Below, piece by piece: positions 9,020 to 16,800 of a stretch of DNA of 64,000 bases. Made by a program: the position numbers and the translations under genes. Origin of the DNA: UBA8337 sp937907245 (GTDB lineage Bacteria; Pseudomonadota; Alphaproteobacteria; RS24); contig OZ244774.1 in assembly GCA_965219485.1 (NCBI GenBank), positions 1,178,001-1,242,000 on the forward strand, in the 5' to 3' direction. Position 1 is the stretch's first letter. Each line of letters opens with the position of its first letter. The notes under the pieces are model-generated. The model saw nothing but the letters and a program-made list of their open reading frames with translations. It did no database searches and had not been told where the DNA came from.

Positions 9020-9913
9020 ATGCGATTTGGATTAGACCTCGGCGGTACGAAAATGGAAGCCATTGTGATGGATGGCGCCGGCGACATTATTTGGCGCCAA
9101 CGCGCACCAACGCCCGCTAGCGACTATACAAATATTGTGCAAACCATCGTCCAGCTCGTTGAAGCTGGCGAAGCGGCAGTTGGGGAAACTGTGAGCGTGG
9201 GCATTGGCATGCCGGGTTCGCTGTCGCCCAAAACCGGATGGGTTCGGAACTCCAATACGCAAAGCCTGAACGGACAACCTTTGCGCCAAGACCTAGAAAC
9301 ACGCCTCGGGCGCGAAGTGCGGCTAGCCAATGACGCCAATTGCTTTGCTTTGTCAGAGGCCACCGATGGCGCAGGACAAGGTGCCCAATCGGTTTTCGGG
9401 GTCATTTTGGGCACTGGCTGCGGCGGCGGATTGGTTATCTCTGGCCAATTACAAAATGGCGCCAATGGGGTTGGTGGAGAATGGGGGCACAACCCATTGG
9501 CCGCCCCCACGGCTGAGGAAGTGCCAGGGCCTGCGTGTTATTGTGGCCGCCATGGCTGCAATGAAGTTTGGATATCTGGCTCTGGCTTTGCCCGAGATCA
9601 TAATTTGATAAATGGGGAAACGCTTACCAGCGAAGAAATTATGGCCAGCGACACCCCCGCCGCAAAGGCCAGTTTTGACCGCTTATGCGACCGCCTCGCG
9701 CGCGCTTTAGGGGCGGTGATTAATTTGGTCGACCCGGAAGTCATCGTCTTGGGCGGCGGCTTGTCGAATGTCGATGCGCTTTACCAAAGATTGCCGGAAA
9801 TCTGGGATGCGTATATATTCTCAGACGTGATTGAAACGCAAGTGAGAAAAAATCAACACGGCGACAGCAGTGGCGTAAGAGGTGCCGCTTGGCTTTGGCC
9901 GAACAAGGCTTAA
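9020..9913 (+). CDS. mak: ROK-family fructokinase / manno(fructo)kinase
   Basis: The 297-residue protein matches E. coli Mak closely as I recall that sequence: the N-terminal ATP loop DLGGTKMEAI, ANDANCFALSEA with the catalytic Asp105, GEWGHNP, the ROK zinc motif CYCGRHGCNE (173-181), and the C-terminal run GDSSGVRGAAWLWP. It would phosphorylate fructose (or mannose/glucose) with ATP in the cytoplasm. The ATG directly follows the stop of the SsuD-like gene, so the two are almost certainly co-translated. As last enzyme of the 5.9-9.9 kb run it would feed the released hexose into central metabolism. Glucokinase activity cannot be excluded because ROK specificity is hard to read. Confidence 0.92.
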   Translation: MRFGLDLGGTKMEAIVMDGAGDIIWRQRAPTPASDYTNIVQTIVQLVEAGEAAVGETVSVGIGMPGSLSPKTGWVRNSNTQSLNGQPLRQDLETRLGREVRLANDANCFALSEATDGAGQGAQSVFGVILGTGCGGGLVISGQLQNGANGVGGEWGHNPLAAPTAEEVPGPACYCGRHGCNEVWISGSGFARDHNLINGETLTSEEIMASDTPAAKASFDRLCDRLARALGAVINLVDPEVIVLGGGLSNVDALYQRLPEIWDAYIFSDVIETQVRKNQHGDSSGVRGAAWLWPNKA

Positions 9914-9963
9914 AAGAAAGCTCGCAAACGCCATACTTTAAGAGACCGTGAGGAATATAGATT

Positions 9964-10368
9964 ATGTTTAGTGAAATCCTGCCCAGCGCCGCTTATGAAG
10001 CCCTGCAAAAAGACGCCGACGCGCAGCTTATCGACTGCCGCTCGATGGCCGAATGGAACCTTATCGGCACGCCAGATTTAAGCCCTATTGGCAAACAAGT
10101 CGCGTGTCTGGAATGGCAAAGCGTCGACGGCCAACGCAACGAAGCCTTTTGCAGCAAGGTCATTGAACATATCGACAAAGCGACTTCTATTTATCTGATT
10201 TGTCGCTCGGGCGCGCGCTCTGCCGCCGCCTGCCAAGCCTTGGCAGAAGCGGGCTTTACCAGCCTGTTTAACGTGACCGGCGGCTTTGAAGGCAATCCAG
10301 ACTTGGAAGGCCATCGCGGCACTCAAGAAGGCTGGAAGTTTGAGGGGTTACCCTGGCGACAGCCTTAA
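9964..10368 (+). CDS. Rhodanese-like sulfurtransferase
   Basis: A single rhodanese domain of 134 residues. The active-site loop is CRSGARS with the catalytic Cys near residue 81, and the family signature CDSRS-like start appears as LIDCRSMAEWN. It would carry a persulfide and transfer sulfur to cyanide, thiols or a protein partner. The start at 9964 is preceded by GAGGAA. It follows the fructokinase by 50 bases and may belong to the same transcript; in a locus with a sulfonate monooxygenase it could deal with released sulfite or sulfur, but this is inference. The gene is convergent with the acyl-CoA ligase at 10408. Confidence 0.9.
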   Translation: MFSEILPSAAYEALQKDADAQLIDCRSMAEWNLIGTPDLSPIGKQVACLEWQSVDGQRNEAFCSKVIEHIDKATSIYLICRSGARSAAACQALAEAGFTSLFNVTGGFEGNPDLEGHRGTQEGWKFEGLPWRQP

Positions 10369-10390
10369 ATAGAGGCGCCAGCCATAAAGA

Positions 10391-10423
10391 GAAAAAAGGA
10401 TACCGACCTAAAGTCGGATATCC
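10391..10423 (-). terminator. Rho-independent terminator of the acyl-CoA ligase gene
   Basis: Read on the minus strand, GGATA(T)CCGAC pairs with GTCGGTATCC around the loop TTTAG, giving a ten-pair stem with one bulge, followed directly by TTTTTTC. The stop codon of the ligase gene (10408-10410) lies in the loop, so the hairpin overlaps the last codons. No comparable T-run exists on the plus strand. Confidence 0.75.
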
Positions 10424-12234
10424 CCTTTATCCACTTGGCTTTGCAGCTCCGCCGTTATCGCCTCTGGCGCATCCGCATCGCGACCCAGAAGATATAAATC
10501 GTCTTCCACTTCCGCGACCGAATAAGCGGCTTTTTTCAATTTCGACTTCTGGAATTTAAACGTGCCCGTCACATCGACTTTCTGGCCAATACGAATAAAC
10601 CTTGGCACCGCATAGGCAGGCAGGTTTTCGCGCATATGTTTAGCGAGGCCATCTAGGTCTAGCTGGCCCTCTTGCTTTTGCGTTAAATACAACATGCCAC
10701 AACGGCCATCGCGGCCCGGCACCGTAACCCCATAAACCACGGCATCTTCAATCTCTGGCCATTTCATAATGACGCTTTCCACTTCCGTGGTGGCTACATT
10801 TTCGCCTTGCCAACGGAACGTGTCGCCAATGCGGTCACCAAATTGAATGTGGCCATGCTTTTGCAACACCACTAAATCGCCCGAGTTAAACCACATGTCG
10901 CCTTTTTCAAAGACATCGCGCATGATTTTTTTCTCACTGGCTTGAGCATCTGTATAGCCGTCAAACGGGTTTTGCTCATCGATGCGCAAAATCAAAAGTC
11001 CGGTGTTGCCTGGCTTTTGTCGCTGCAAAAAGGAGTCACTCCCAACGGTCGGCGTATCCCCGTCTACGTCATAGCCAACGACATCCCAAGCCTTGCCGTA
11101 GTTGGGCGACCAGCCAACGGTTTTGTCGAAGTTAAAGATATTCACAAACCCTGTATTGGCTTCCGATGCGCCATAAAATTCGTGAATACGCGGAATACCG
11201 AAGCGGTTTTTAAACTCCATCCAAATATCAGGTCGTAAGCCATTGCCCAATATTTTTTCAATATTATGAATTTTATCATTCGGCTTTTCAGGCTGTGCCA
11301 ACAGATAACGTAATAACTCGCCAATATAGATAAAGGCGGTGGCATTAAACTTGCGGCAATCATCGAAGAAATTACTGGCCGAAAACTTGCGCCGCATCGC
11401 CAAAGTCGCCCCGCCCGCCAAACATGACCCGAGCCCCACAACCAAAGCGTTGGAATGGTAGAACGGCAGCGAGCAGTAATAAGTATCTTTCGGCGTTAGG
11501 GTCATCACATTGACGCCAAATTGCATGCCCGCGCGATAAACTTTCAAATGCGTGGTGATGCTCGCCTTTGGCAATCCGGTGGTGCCCGACGTGAAAATAT
11601 AATATGTCTGCGTGCCTAAGGTAAGCACCTGATCTGGAATGATATTATCGCTTGGCTGAGCCGAGATTGGCGCCATGAGTTCTTCATAGCCCGCGTCCGC
11701 CGTCGTGTTGGCACCATCGGCGACATACAAAAGTTTGCCTTGGTAATTGGTCTCCAGCACATCCGAGACGCTTTCCATATTGGCCATGCATTCCGAGCCA
11801 ACAATAATCAAAGACGGTTCGATGAGGCGCAAGCTATGGGCCAAAGCTTCGTGCGTTTGGCTGGTGTTAATCATGCCACCAATGGCACCGAGCTTGAGGC
11901 AGCCTAAAACGCTGATCAGCAACTCAGGACGGTTCTCGATGTTAATCGCAATTCGGTCGCCATATTTAATGCCGCGAGAGCGAAAATAATGCGCGGCCTG
12001 ATTGGCTTTGGCATTCAGCTCTCCCCAGCTATAGCGCTGGTCTTCAAATAGCAAAGCCGCGTCGTCGGGGCGTTCGGCGGCGTGGCGCTCCAGAAACGTA
12101 ATCATCGATAATTCATCACTTGGGCGCGAGGTAATTAGCGTTTTCAGATTGCCAATCACCCCTTTGCGGGACAAGAGTTTCATCAATCGGAAGATATACT
12201 TCCCAGTGGTAATTTTTTGCTCTTTAAACGCCAT
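10408..12234 (-). CDS. Long-chain acyl-CoA synthetase (FATP/FadD6-like)
   Basis: An AMP-forming acyl-CoA ligase of 608 residues. The phosphate-binding loop is YYIFTSGTTGLPKAS; the adenylation hinge includes WFNSGDLVVLQKHGHIQFGDRIGDTFRWQGENV, here cited as its ends NSGDL and WQGENVAT. The KNxxFKxxK-like end FKFQKSKLKK fits the very-long-chain ligase / fatty acid transport protein branch. It activates a fatty acid with ATP and CoA. GGGGAG at 12241-12245 stands only three bases from the first ATG (12237) but six from the second (12234), so I choose the second. A GST gene lies 19-21 bases upstream on the same strand, so the two probably form a transcript ending at the terminator at 10391. Confidence 0.92.
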   Translation of the reverse strand: MAFKEQKITTGKYIFRLMKLLSRKGVIGNLKTLITSRPSDELSMITFLERHAAERPDDAALLFEDQRYSWGELNAKANQAAHYFRSRGIKYGDRIAINIENRPELLISVLGCLKLGAIGGMINTSQTHEALAHSLRLIEPSLIIVGSECMANMESVSDVLETNYQGKLLYVADGANTTADAGYEELMAPISAQPSDNIIPDQVLTLGTQTYYIFTSGTTGLPKASITTHLKVYRAGMQFGVNVMTLTPKDTYYCSLPFYHSNALVVGLGSCLAGGATLAMRRKFSASNFFDDCRKFNATAFIYIGELLRYLLAQPEKPNDKIHNIEKILGNGLRPDIWMEFKNRFGIPRIHEFYGASEANTGFVNIFNFDKTVGWSPNYGKAWDVVGYDVDGDTPTVGSDSFLQRQKPGNTGLLILRIDEQNPFDGYTDAQASEKKIMRDVFEKGDMWFNSGDLVVLQKHGHIQFGDRIGDTFRWQGENVATTEVESVIMKWPEIEDAVVYGVTVPGRDGRCGMLYLTQKQEGQLDLDGLAKHMRENLPAYAVPRFIRIGQKVDVTGTFKFQKSKLKKAAYSVAEVEDDLYLLGRDADAPEAITAELQSQVDKGDIRL

Positions 12235-12255
12235 CATTCACTCCCCGACAGTCTT

Positions 12256-12870
12256 TTAAGTTTCAAATTCGAAAGCTTTTTGCAACGCAGGGCGGGCTTG
12301 CAGCCGTGCTGAATAAGCTTTTAGGTTTGGGTGCTCTTGCGTCACAATCCCCATACGTTCTGCCATCATAATCGAGTGGCCGAGCATGGTATCGGCGGCG
12401 CTAAACTCGCCCGCCAGATAGTCTTTGCCTTGCAAGGCCTCTTCAACGGGCTGCAACGAGCGCGCCAATAAGCGTTGCGCTTGGCCCAAAACGGTGGCAT
12501 CGCGGCGTTCTTCGGGCAGTAAAATCGTGTGCACCACAATCGTATTAATTGGCGGCATGACCATGCCTTCGCAGTAATGGAACCACTGTAAATAGTCTGG
12601 GAAATTTGGCGCGTCAGAGGCTGGCTTTAGCCCGCCGTTTTTATGTCGCTCAAGGATATAGTCGGCAATGGCGCCGCTCTCGTAAATCATCACATCGCCA
12701 TCTTCCAACACTGGAATACGACCCAAAGGATGACGCGCTTTATGGTCATCTGACTTTAGGTCTTTTGGATGAAAATCCATCCGGTTCAGCTCGTAAGGCA
12801 GGCCCAATTCTTCTAGCAGCCAAAGCGAACGCACGGCGCGCGAATTAGGGGCAAAGTGTAAGGTTAACAT
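12256..12870 (-). CDS. Glutathione S-transferase
   Basis: A 204-residue GST. The N-terminal thioredoxin-fold half starts MLTLHFAPNSRAVRSLWLLEE with Ser/Arg at the glutathione-activating position and continues to the conserved GRIPVLEDGD and ESGAIADYI segment, which contacts the glutathione gamma-glutamyl group. The C-terminal half is helical. A GGAGG ribosome site precedes the ATG at 12870. It would conjugate glutathione to electrophiles or act as an isomerase/peroxidase. It lies just upstream of the acyl-CoA ligase on the same strand. Three further GSTs occur in the window (18230, 25264, 31284). Confidence 0.92.
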   Translation of the reverse strand: MLTLHFAPNSRAVRSLWLLEELGLPYELNRMDFHPKDLKSDDHKARHPLGRIPVLEDGDVMIYESGAIADYILERHKNGGLKPASDAPNFPDYLQWFHYCEGMVMPPINTIVVHTILLPEERRDATVLGQAQRLLARSLQPVEEALQGKDYLAGEFSAADTMLGHSIMMAERMGIVTQEHPNLKAYSARLQARPALQKAFEFET

Positions 12871-12965
12871 CCGGTTTTCCTCCCGTTAAAGCGGCGTTTC
12901 TAGGCAAGACTGTGGCACTGGATAGGCAATAAGTCCATAAAAACCGAGGCAAAAAGAGCGCAAAA

Positions 12966-13577
12966 CTAGCGCTTTTCTGTCGCATGGCTGCGAAATGTTA
13001 AATTAATCCGAGCCCCTTTCACACGCCGCATGGGTGGCAGGCTATGGTGCCAATGGTCTTGCGTCGGCGGCCGCATAAGGAGCAGGCTGCCATGCGCCAG
13101 TTCAATTTCGCATTTTTGCTTGGTTTGCTGGTGGCGAAACAAAAACCGGCGCGCCTCGCCTAAAGACACCGAAGCAATGGCCCCGTTTGGGTGCAATTCT
13201 TTTTCATCATCCGCGTGCCAAGCCATGCCCTCCTCGCCCGAATGATACAGGTTGAGCAGGCAACAATTAAACCTATCGCCACTAAGCGCCTCGACCTTCG
13301 CTTTTAGCTCCACGAGGGCCGGCGTCCACGGCTGCGCAATTTTGGTGTTATGCGAATAAGTATAGGCATACGGGCCATCGCCATGCCACGCCACCGCACG
13401 TTTGGTAAGAATATCGCGGCCATAAAGCGTCACACGATCGCGCTGCCAGTCGATCTCTTGATGCAGCCGTCGATAGAAATCATCGGCTTCGCGTTGCCCC
13501 AATAGAGTTTCGAAATAGCGGCTATCGCCATCACACGGAAGCAAATTAGCTGGGCTTGTTGGGGCAAATAAATCCAT
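12966..13577 (-). CDS. AlkB-family alpha-ketoglutarate-dependent dioxygenase
   Basis: This 203-residue protein has the AlkB-homologue core: the iron ligands His-x-Asp in MAWHADDE (about residue 120), the distal His in DHWHHSLP, and the 2-oxoglutarate Arg in RINLTFR near the C-terminus. It also has NCCLLNLYHSGEEG, typical of the ABH2/ABH3-like group. It would oxidatively remove methyl groups from N1-methyladenine or N3-methylcytosine in DNA or RNA. Its ATG shares one base with the stop of the upstream membrane-protein gene (TAATG, 13575-13579), so translation is probably coupled. A role in alkylation repair is the family expectation. Confidence 0.9.
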   Translation of the reverse strand: MDLFAPTSPANLLPCDGDSRYFETLLGQREADDFYRRLHQEIDWQRDRVTLYGRDILTKRAVAWHGDGPYAYTYSHNTKIAQPWTPALVELKAKVEALSGDRFNCCLLNLYHSGEEGMAWHADDEKELHPNGAIASVSLGEARRFLFRHQQTKQKCEIELAHGSLLLMRPPTQDHWHHSLPPMRRVKGARINLTFRSHATEKR

Positions 13578-14008
13578 TACTCAGATTTAGCGCGCGCTCC
13601 ATAAATGGCAATCAAGCTTAGCCCTAAAATAAGGGCCGCGCCGTAAATTCCCGGCGGATACTCGCCCGTATTTGTGGGTTTTAAAACCACCCCAAAAAGA
13701 ATAAGCGCTTTTTCTAGGCAAACCAGCGTCAGCACAGGTAAGGCAAAATTGCGATAGCGCAAAACCACCAGTGCCAAAACGCTGCCCCAAGCAATTTGCG
13801 TCGCGCCCACCCAAGCGGCAAGGCCAATCATCAACAGGCCGCCTTCATGCGCCAAGTTGAGATTGGCAATCACGCCGAGGCCACTATCGGGCAAGATAAC
13901 ATGCAAAGATCCGCCGACGAGGCTTTGTAGGCTTGCCAAGCCAATAACGTAAGGGGCCCAGCTTGCGCCTTTATATTGATTGTTGGTGGTTTCGGGTAAA
14001 AAAGCCAT
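13577..14008 (-). CDS. Hypothetical four-helix membrane protein
   Basis: The 143-residue protein has four hydrophobic segments (about 18-40, 52-72, 76-96, 120-140) and a short charged tail ending ARAKSE, which fits a small integral membrane protein. I recognise no family. Glycines and the motif SLHVILPDSGLG between the first two helices stand out. GGAG at 14017-14020 with an 8-base spacer supports the ATG at 14006-14008. It is coupled by a one-base overlap to the AlkB gene downstream and lies just after the SDR gene, whose tail is a 15-bp tandem repeat reaching to 15 bases before this ribosome site. Function unknown. Confidence 0.75.
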   Translation of the reverse strand: MAFLPETTNNQYKGASWAPYVIGLASLQSLVGGSLHVILPDSGLGVIANLNLAHEGGLLMIGLAAWVGATQIAWGSVLALVVLRYRNFALPVLTLVCLEKALILFGVVLKPTNTGEYPPGIYGAALILGLSLIAIYGARAKSE

Positions 14009-14031
14009 TCTCGGCTCTCCTTTATATGTCC

Positions 14032-14082
14032 AAGTCCTATATATCTAAGTCCTATATATCTAAGTCCTATATATCCAAGTCC
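14032..14082. repeat. 15-bp tandem repeat, three and a third copies
   Basis: The unit aagtcctatatatct occurs at 14032-14046, 14047-14061 and 14062-14076 (last base changed), followed by a partial copy. On the minus strand it spans the 3' end of the SDR gene: each unit reads Asp-Leu-Asp-Ile-stop in the SDR frame, so the stop codon is repeated in phase. Confidence 0.95.
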
Positions 14083-14849
14083 ACTTGATGATTGAACCAA
14101 GCCAAATCTGAAAACGAGCGTAAGTCCATTTCATGTGTCCAAACCGAGCGATGCTGGTGGGCAATATGAAAATACGTTTCGGCGATTTTGGCGGGCAAAA
14201 GCAGCCCGTCCTTATCTTTGCCGCGCGCATCGCGTAGTTTTTGAAAATTCTCTTCGCCCAGCATTTTGCCCAAAGTATCGGGCGCATCTACCGCACCATC
14301 GATAATAATATGCGCCACATGAATGCCTTGCGATGCGTATTCTGCGTTGAGGCTCTGGCACAACATGCGCCTTCCGCCCATGGCGGCCGCATGGCTATGT
14401 TGGCCCGCATTGCCGCGCACCGCAGAGGTGGCTGAGGTAACCAGCAAAGTGCCGCTCCCGCGCTCCGCCATTAGTGGAAATAGAGCTTTGGCCACGCGAA
14501 ACAGGCCAAATGTCGCCATGCGCCAGCCCAGCTCGAATTGTTTATGGGTGGTAATCTCTAAAGACCGATTGCCAATTTGGGCCCCTAAATTAAACACCAC
14601 GGTTTCAATTGGGCCGATGTTTTTTTCAATGTCGCCAATTAAATCTTCGATGGAATTATCCTCGGCCGCATTGAGCAATCGGCCGCTGGCTTTACCACCA
14701 TCGGACTCTACGGCTTCGACGAGCTTTTGCAGTCCAGCTTCATCACTACGCCGTGCCAAAACGACATGATAGCCCTCTCGTGCAAAGCGTTTTCCAACGT
14801 GCCCGCCAATGCCCGCACCGGCGCCTAATACCAAAACAACTGGGGTCAT
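14067..14849 (-). CDS. Short-chain dehydrogenase/reductase
   Basis: A 260-residue SDR. The cofactor loop is LGAGAGIGGHVGKRF with an Arg-Arg after strand 2 (LARRSDE), suggesting NADP(H). VFNLGAQIG replaces the usual NNAG, and the usual YxxxK catalytic motif is not clear: the segment after LLVTSATSAVRG reads HSHAAAMGGRRM, so Tyr and Lys appear to be missing or replaced. It may therefore be an atypical SDR with altered catalysis. AGGATG precedes the ATG at 14849. The C-terminus ends inside a 15-bp tandem repeat that repeats the stop codon. The membrane protein and AlkB genes follow on the same strand. Confidence 0.85.
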   Translation of the reverse strand: MTPVVLVLGAGAGIGGHVGKRFAREGYHVVLARRSDEAGLQKLVEAVESDGGKASGRLLNAAEDNSIEDLIGDIEKNIGPIETVVFNLGAQIGNRSLEITTHKQFELGWRMATFGLFRVAKALFPLMAERGSGTLLVTSATSAVRGNAGQHSHAAAMGGRRMLCQSLNAEYASQGIHVAHIIIDGAVDAPDTLGKMLGEENFQKLRDARGKDKDGLLLPAKIAETYFHIAHQHRSVWTHEMDLRSFSDLAWFNHQVDLDI

Positions 14850-14950
14850 TTTTTCATCCTATTTTTGCGTCCCATAATCTTATCGGTTTTTAGCTATCCC
14901 CCAAGCCATTTTTTTTCTAGTCTTTGGATATCTAACCTTGGGAGAGACCG

Positions 14951-15793
14951 ATGCCGTTAACCGTTACCCCTACTGGCTCCAGTTGTGGAGCTTTTGTCAC
15001 TGGCGTGAACCTATCGCAGTCGCTGTCGCCGGATTTGGTTGCTGAGCTGCGCGAACATTGGGTGACACATAAAGTGCTGGCGTTCCCGGAGCAAAAAATG
15101 ACCGACACAGACCTCGAGCGCTTTACGCTACAATTTGGCGAGTTCGGCGAAGATCCGTTTTTTGGCCATATCGACGGGCATGAAAACATTGCTGCCATTC
15201 AACGCAATGCGGATGAGACCACGCCGATTTTTGCCGAGAGCTTGCATTCCGACTGGAGCTTTTTGGATGTGCCGCCGGCGGGCACGGTTTTATATAGTTT
15301 GGTCATCCCCCCGCACGGCGGCAATACGCTATATGCCGACCAAGTGGCCGCCTATGAACGCCTGCCCGACGCTTTGCGCGACAAGGCCGACAGCTTAACC
15401 GCCATTCATTCAGCCGAGCTTGGCTATTCTCCGCACGGCGCCTATGGCGATGCCGACGAAGGTCGCAGCATGAATATTTTGCCAAGCGAAAAGGCGCTGG
15501 AGAAAAACCAACACCCTTTCGTGCGTACCCATCGCGAGACGGGCAAGAAAGCCTTATATAGCTCGCCTGCCTATATTTTGGGGTTTGAGGGCTATGACAA
15601 ACAAGAGAGCGACGCTTTGATGCTCGAGTTTTATGGCTATCAAAGCGCGCCTGAAATTATGTATTCGCACCCTTGGCAAAAAGACATGCTGGTGATGTGG
15701 GACAATCGCTCGCTCTTGCATGCCGCAACCGGCGGCTATGATGGCTACGACCGCCTATTGCACCGCACTACCATTGCCGACACTTCCTTTTAA
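14951..15793 (+). CDS. TauD/TfdA-family dioxygenase
   Basis: A 280-residue Fe(II)/2-oxoglutarate dioxygenase. The facial triad is visible as His-x-Asp in LHSDWSF (about residue 99) and a distal His in MWDNRSLLHAA, with the 2-oxoglutarate Arg following in YDRLLHRTTI. NTLYADQVAAYERLP and the preceding PPHGGNT are typical of the TauD/TfdA group. Substrates in this family include taurine, aryloxyacetates, alkyl sulfates and carnitine precursors; I cannot tell which applies. GGGAGAG at 14940-14946 sets the ATG. A quinone oxidoreductase gene follows 10 bases downstream and is probably co-transcribed. Confidence 0.92.
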   Translation: MPLTVTPTGSSCGAFVTGVNLSQSLSPDLVAELREHWVTHKVLAFPEQKMTDTDLERFTLQFGEFGEDPFFGHIDGHENIAAIQRNADETTPIFAESLHSDWSFLDVPPAGTVLYSLVIPPHGGNTLYADQVAAYERLPDALRDKADSLTAIHSAELGYSPHGAYGDADEGRSMNILPSEKALEKNQHPFVRTHRETGKKALYSSPAYILGFEGYDKQESDALMLEFYGYQSAPEIMYSHPWQKDMLVMWDNRSLLHAATGGYDGYDRLLHRTTIADTSF

Positions 15794-15803
15794 GGCTGCC
15801 TAT

Positions 15804-16793
15804 ATGACGCCCTTTACCGCTGAGACCATTCAAGCCATTGAATTGCGCGAATTTGGCGCGCCTGAAAACATGCAGCTCATCACCAAGCCCCTGCCTGAAC
15901 CTGGGCCTGGCGAAGTGCGCATTCGCCTGAAGGCTGTTGGGCTAAACATGGCCGACACCTATCAACGCACGGGGCTTTACCCCTTGCCCCTACCGACTGG
16001 TTTGGGGGCGGAGGGCGCAGGCCTCATCGAGGCTATCGGCGAAAATGTGGAGCTCGCTATTGGCACTCGAGTGGCGTTTTCGATGGCCTTTGGCGCCTAT
16101 GCCGAAGCCATTGTTTTGCCAGCCAGCGCCGTGGTGCGCCTGCCCGACGGCGTTAGCGACGAACAAGCGGCCGCCATTATGCTGAAAGGCATGACCGTTG
16201 ATTACTTATTTAACGACACGTTTCCTTTGCATGGCGGCGAGACGGTTTTGTTTCATGCCGCCGCTGGCGGGGTTGGCCTGATTGCCTGCCAATGGGCCAA
16301 ACATTTGGGCGTTACCCTCATTGGCACCGCCAGCACAAAAGCCAAATGTGAGTTAGCCATCGCGCATGGCGCGTCCGAGTGTTTTCTCTCCGACGCCCCA
16401 GATTTGGCCGAGACATTAAAACAAGCTTCAGGCGGCCAAGGCTTCCCCGTCGTCTACGACAGCGTCGGCCAAGCAACCTATCGCTTGAGCTTGGAAGCCT
16501 TGGCGCCATTTGGCACTTTCGCCAGTTTCGGTAACGCCTCGGGGCCCATTGCCTCGATTGTTCCTGCCGAATTGGCCACCCATGGCTCCTTAAAGTTTAC
16601 GCGCCCAACCCTAGGCACCTATCTGTTTACGCCGGGTTGGATGCAGGCTTCGGCCGATAGACTTTTTGCTTTGATGGAAGCTGGTGCCCTGCAACCAGAG
16701 ATTAACCAACGCTATAAGCTTACCGAAGTGGTGCAAGCCCATCGCGATTTAGAAGCCCGTGCCACCACTGGATGCAGCGTTATTCTGCCGTAA
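15804..16793 (+). CDS. NADPH:quinone oxidoreductase (zeta-crystallin-like MDR)
   Basis: I take ATG 15804 (329 residues), ten bases after the TauD stop; the open frame runs further upstream only through the dioxygenase gene. It is a medium-chain dehydrogenase/reductase without structural zinc ligands: GroES-like domain with GLGAEGAGLIEAIGENVE, then a Rossmann domain with AAAGGVGLIACQWAKHLG and the zeta-crystallin signature around YDSVGQATY. Such enzymes reduce quinones or enones with NADPH. The coupling with a TauD dioxygenase suggests action on an unsaturated or carbonyl product, but this is only context. It is convergent with the D-amino acid dehydrogenase gene, 7 bases away. Confidence 0.92.
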   Translation: MTPFTAETIQAIELREFGAPENMQLITKPLPEPGPGEVRIRLKAVGLNMADTYQRTGLYPLPLPTGLGAEGAGLIEAIGENVELAIGTRVAFSMAFGAYAEAIVLPASAVVRLPDGVSDEQAAAIMLKGMTVDYLFNDTFPLHGGETVLFHAAAGGVGLIACQWAKHLGVTLIGTASTKAKCELAIAHGASECFLSDAPDLAETLKQASGGQGFPVVYDSVGQATYRLSLEALAPFGTFASFGNASGPIASIVPAELATHGSLKFTRPTLGTYLFTPGWMQASADRLFALMEAGALQPEINQRYKLTEVVQAHRDLEARATTGCSVILP

Positions 16794-16800
16794 AACGAGC

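Noticed and set aside
5928..10368. Complete sulfoquinovose (sulfo-SMO) pathway
   Set aside because: No flavin reductase, GH31 sulfoquinovosidase, sulfoquinovose-binding protein or ABC transporter is in the window, so only a related desulfonation locus is proposed.
13870..14100. Minus-strand open frame with repeated GLRYI units
   Set aside because: It is the 15-bp tandem repeat read in another frame, overlapping the start of the membrane protein gene, which has a proper ribosome site.
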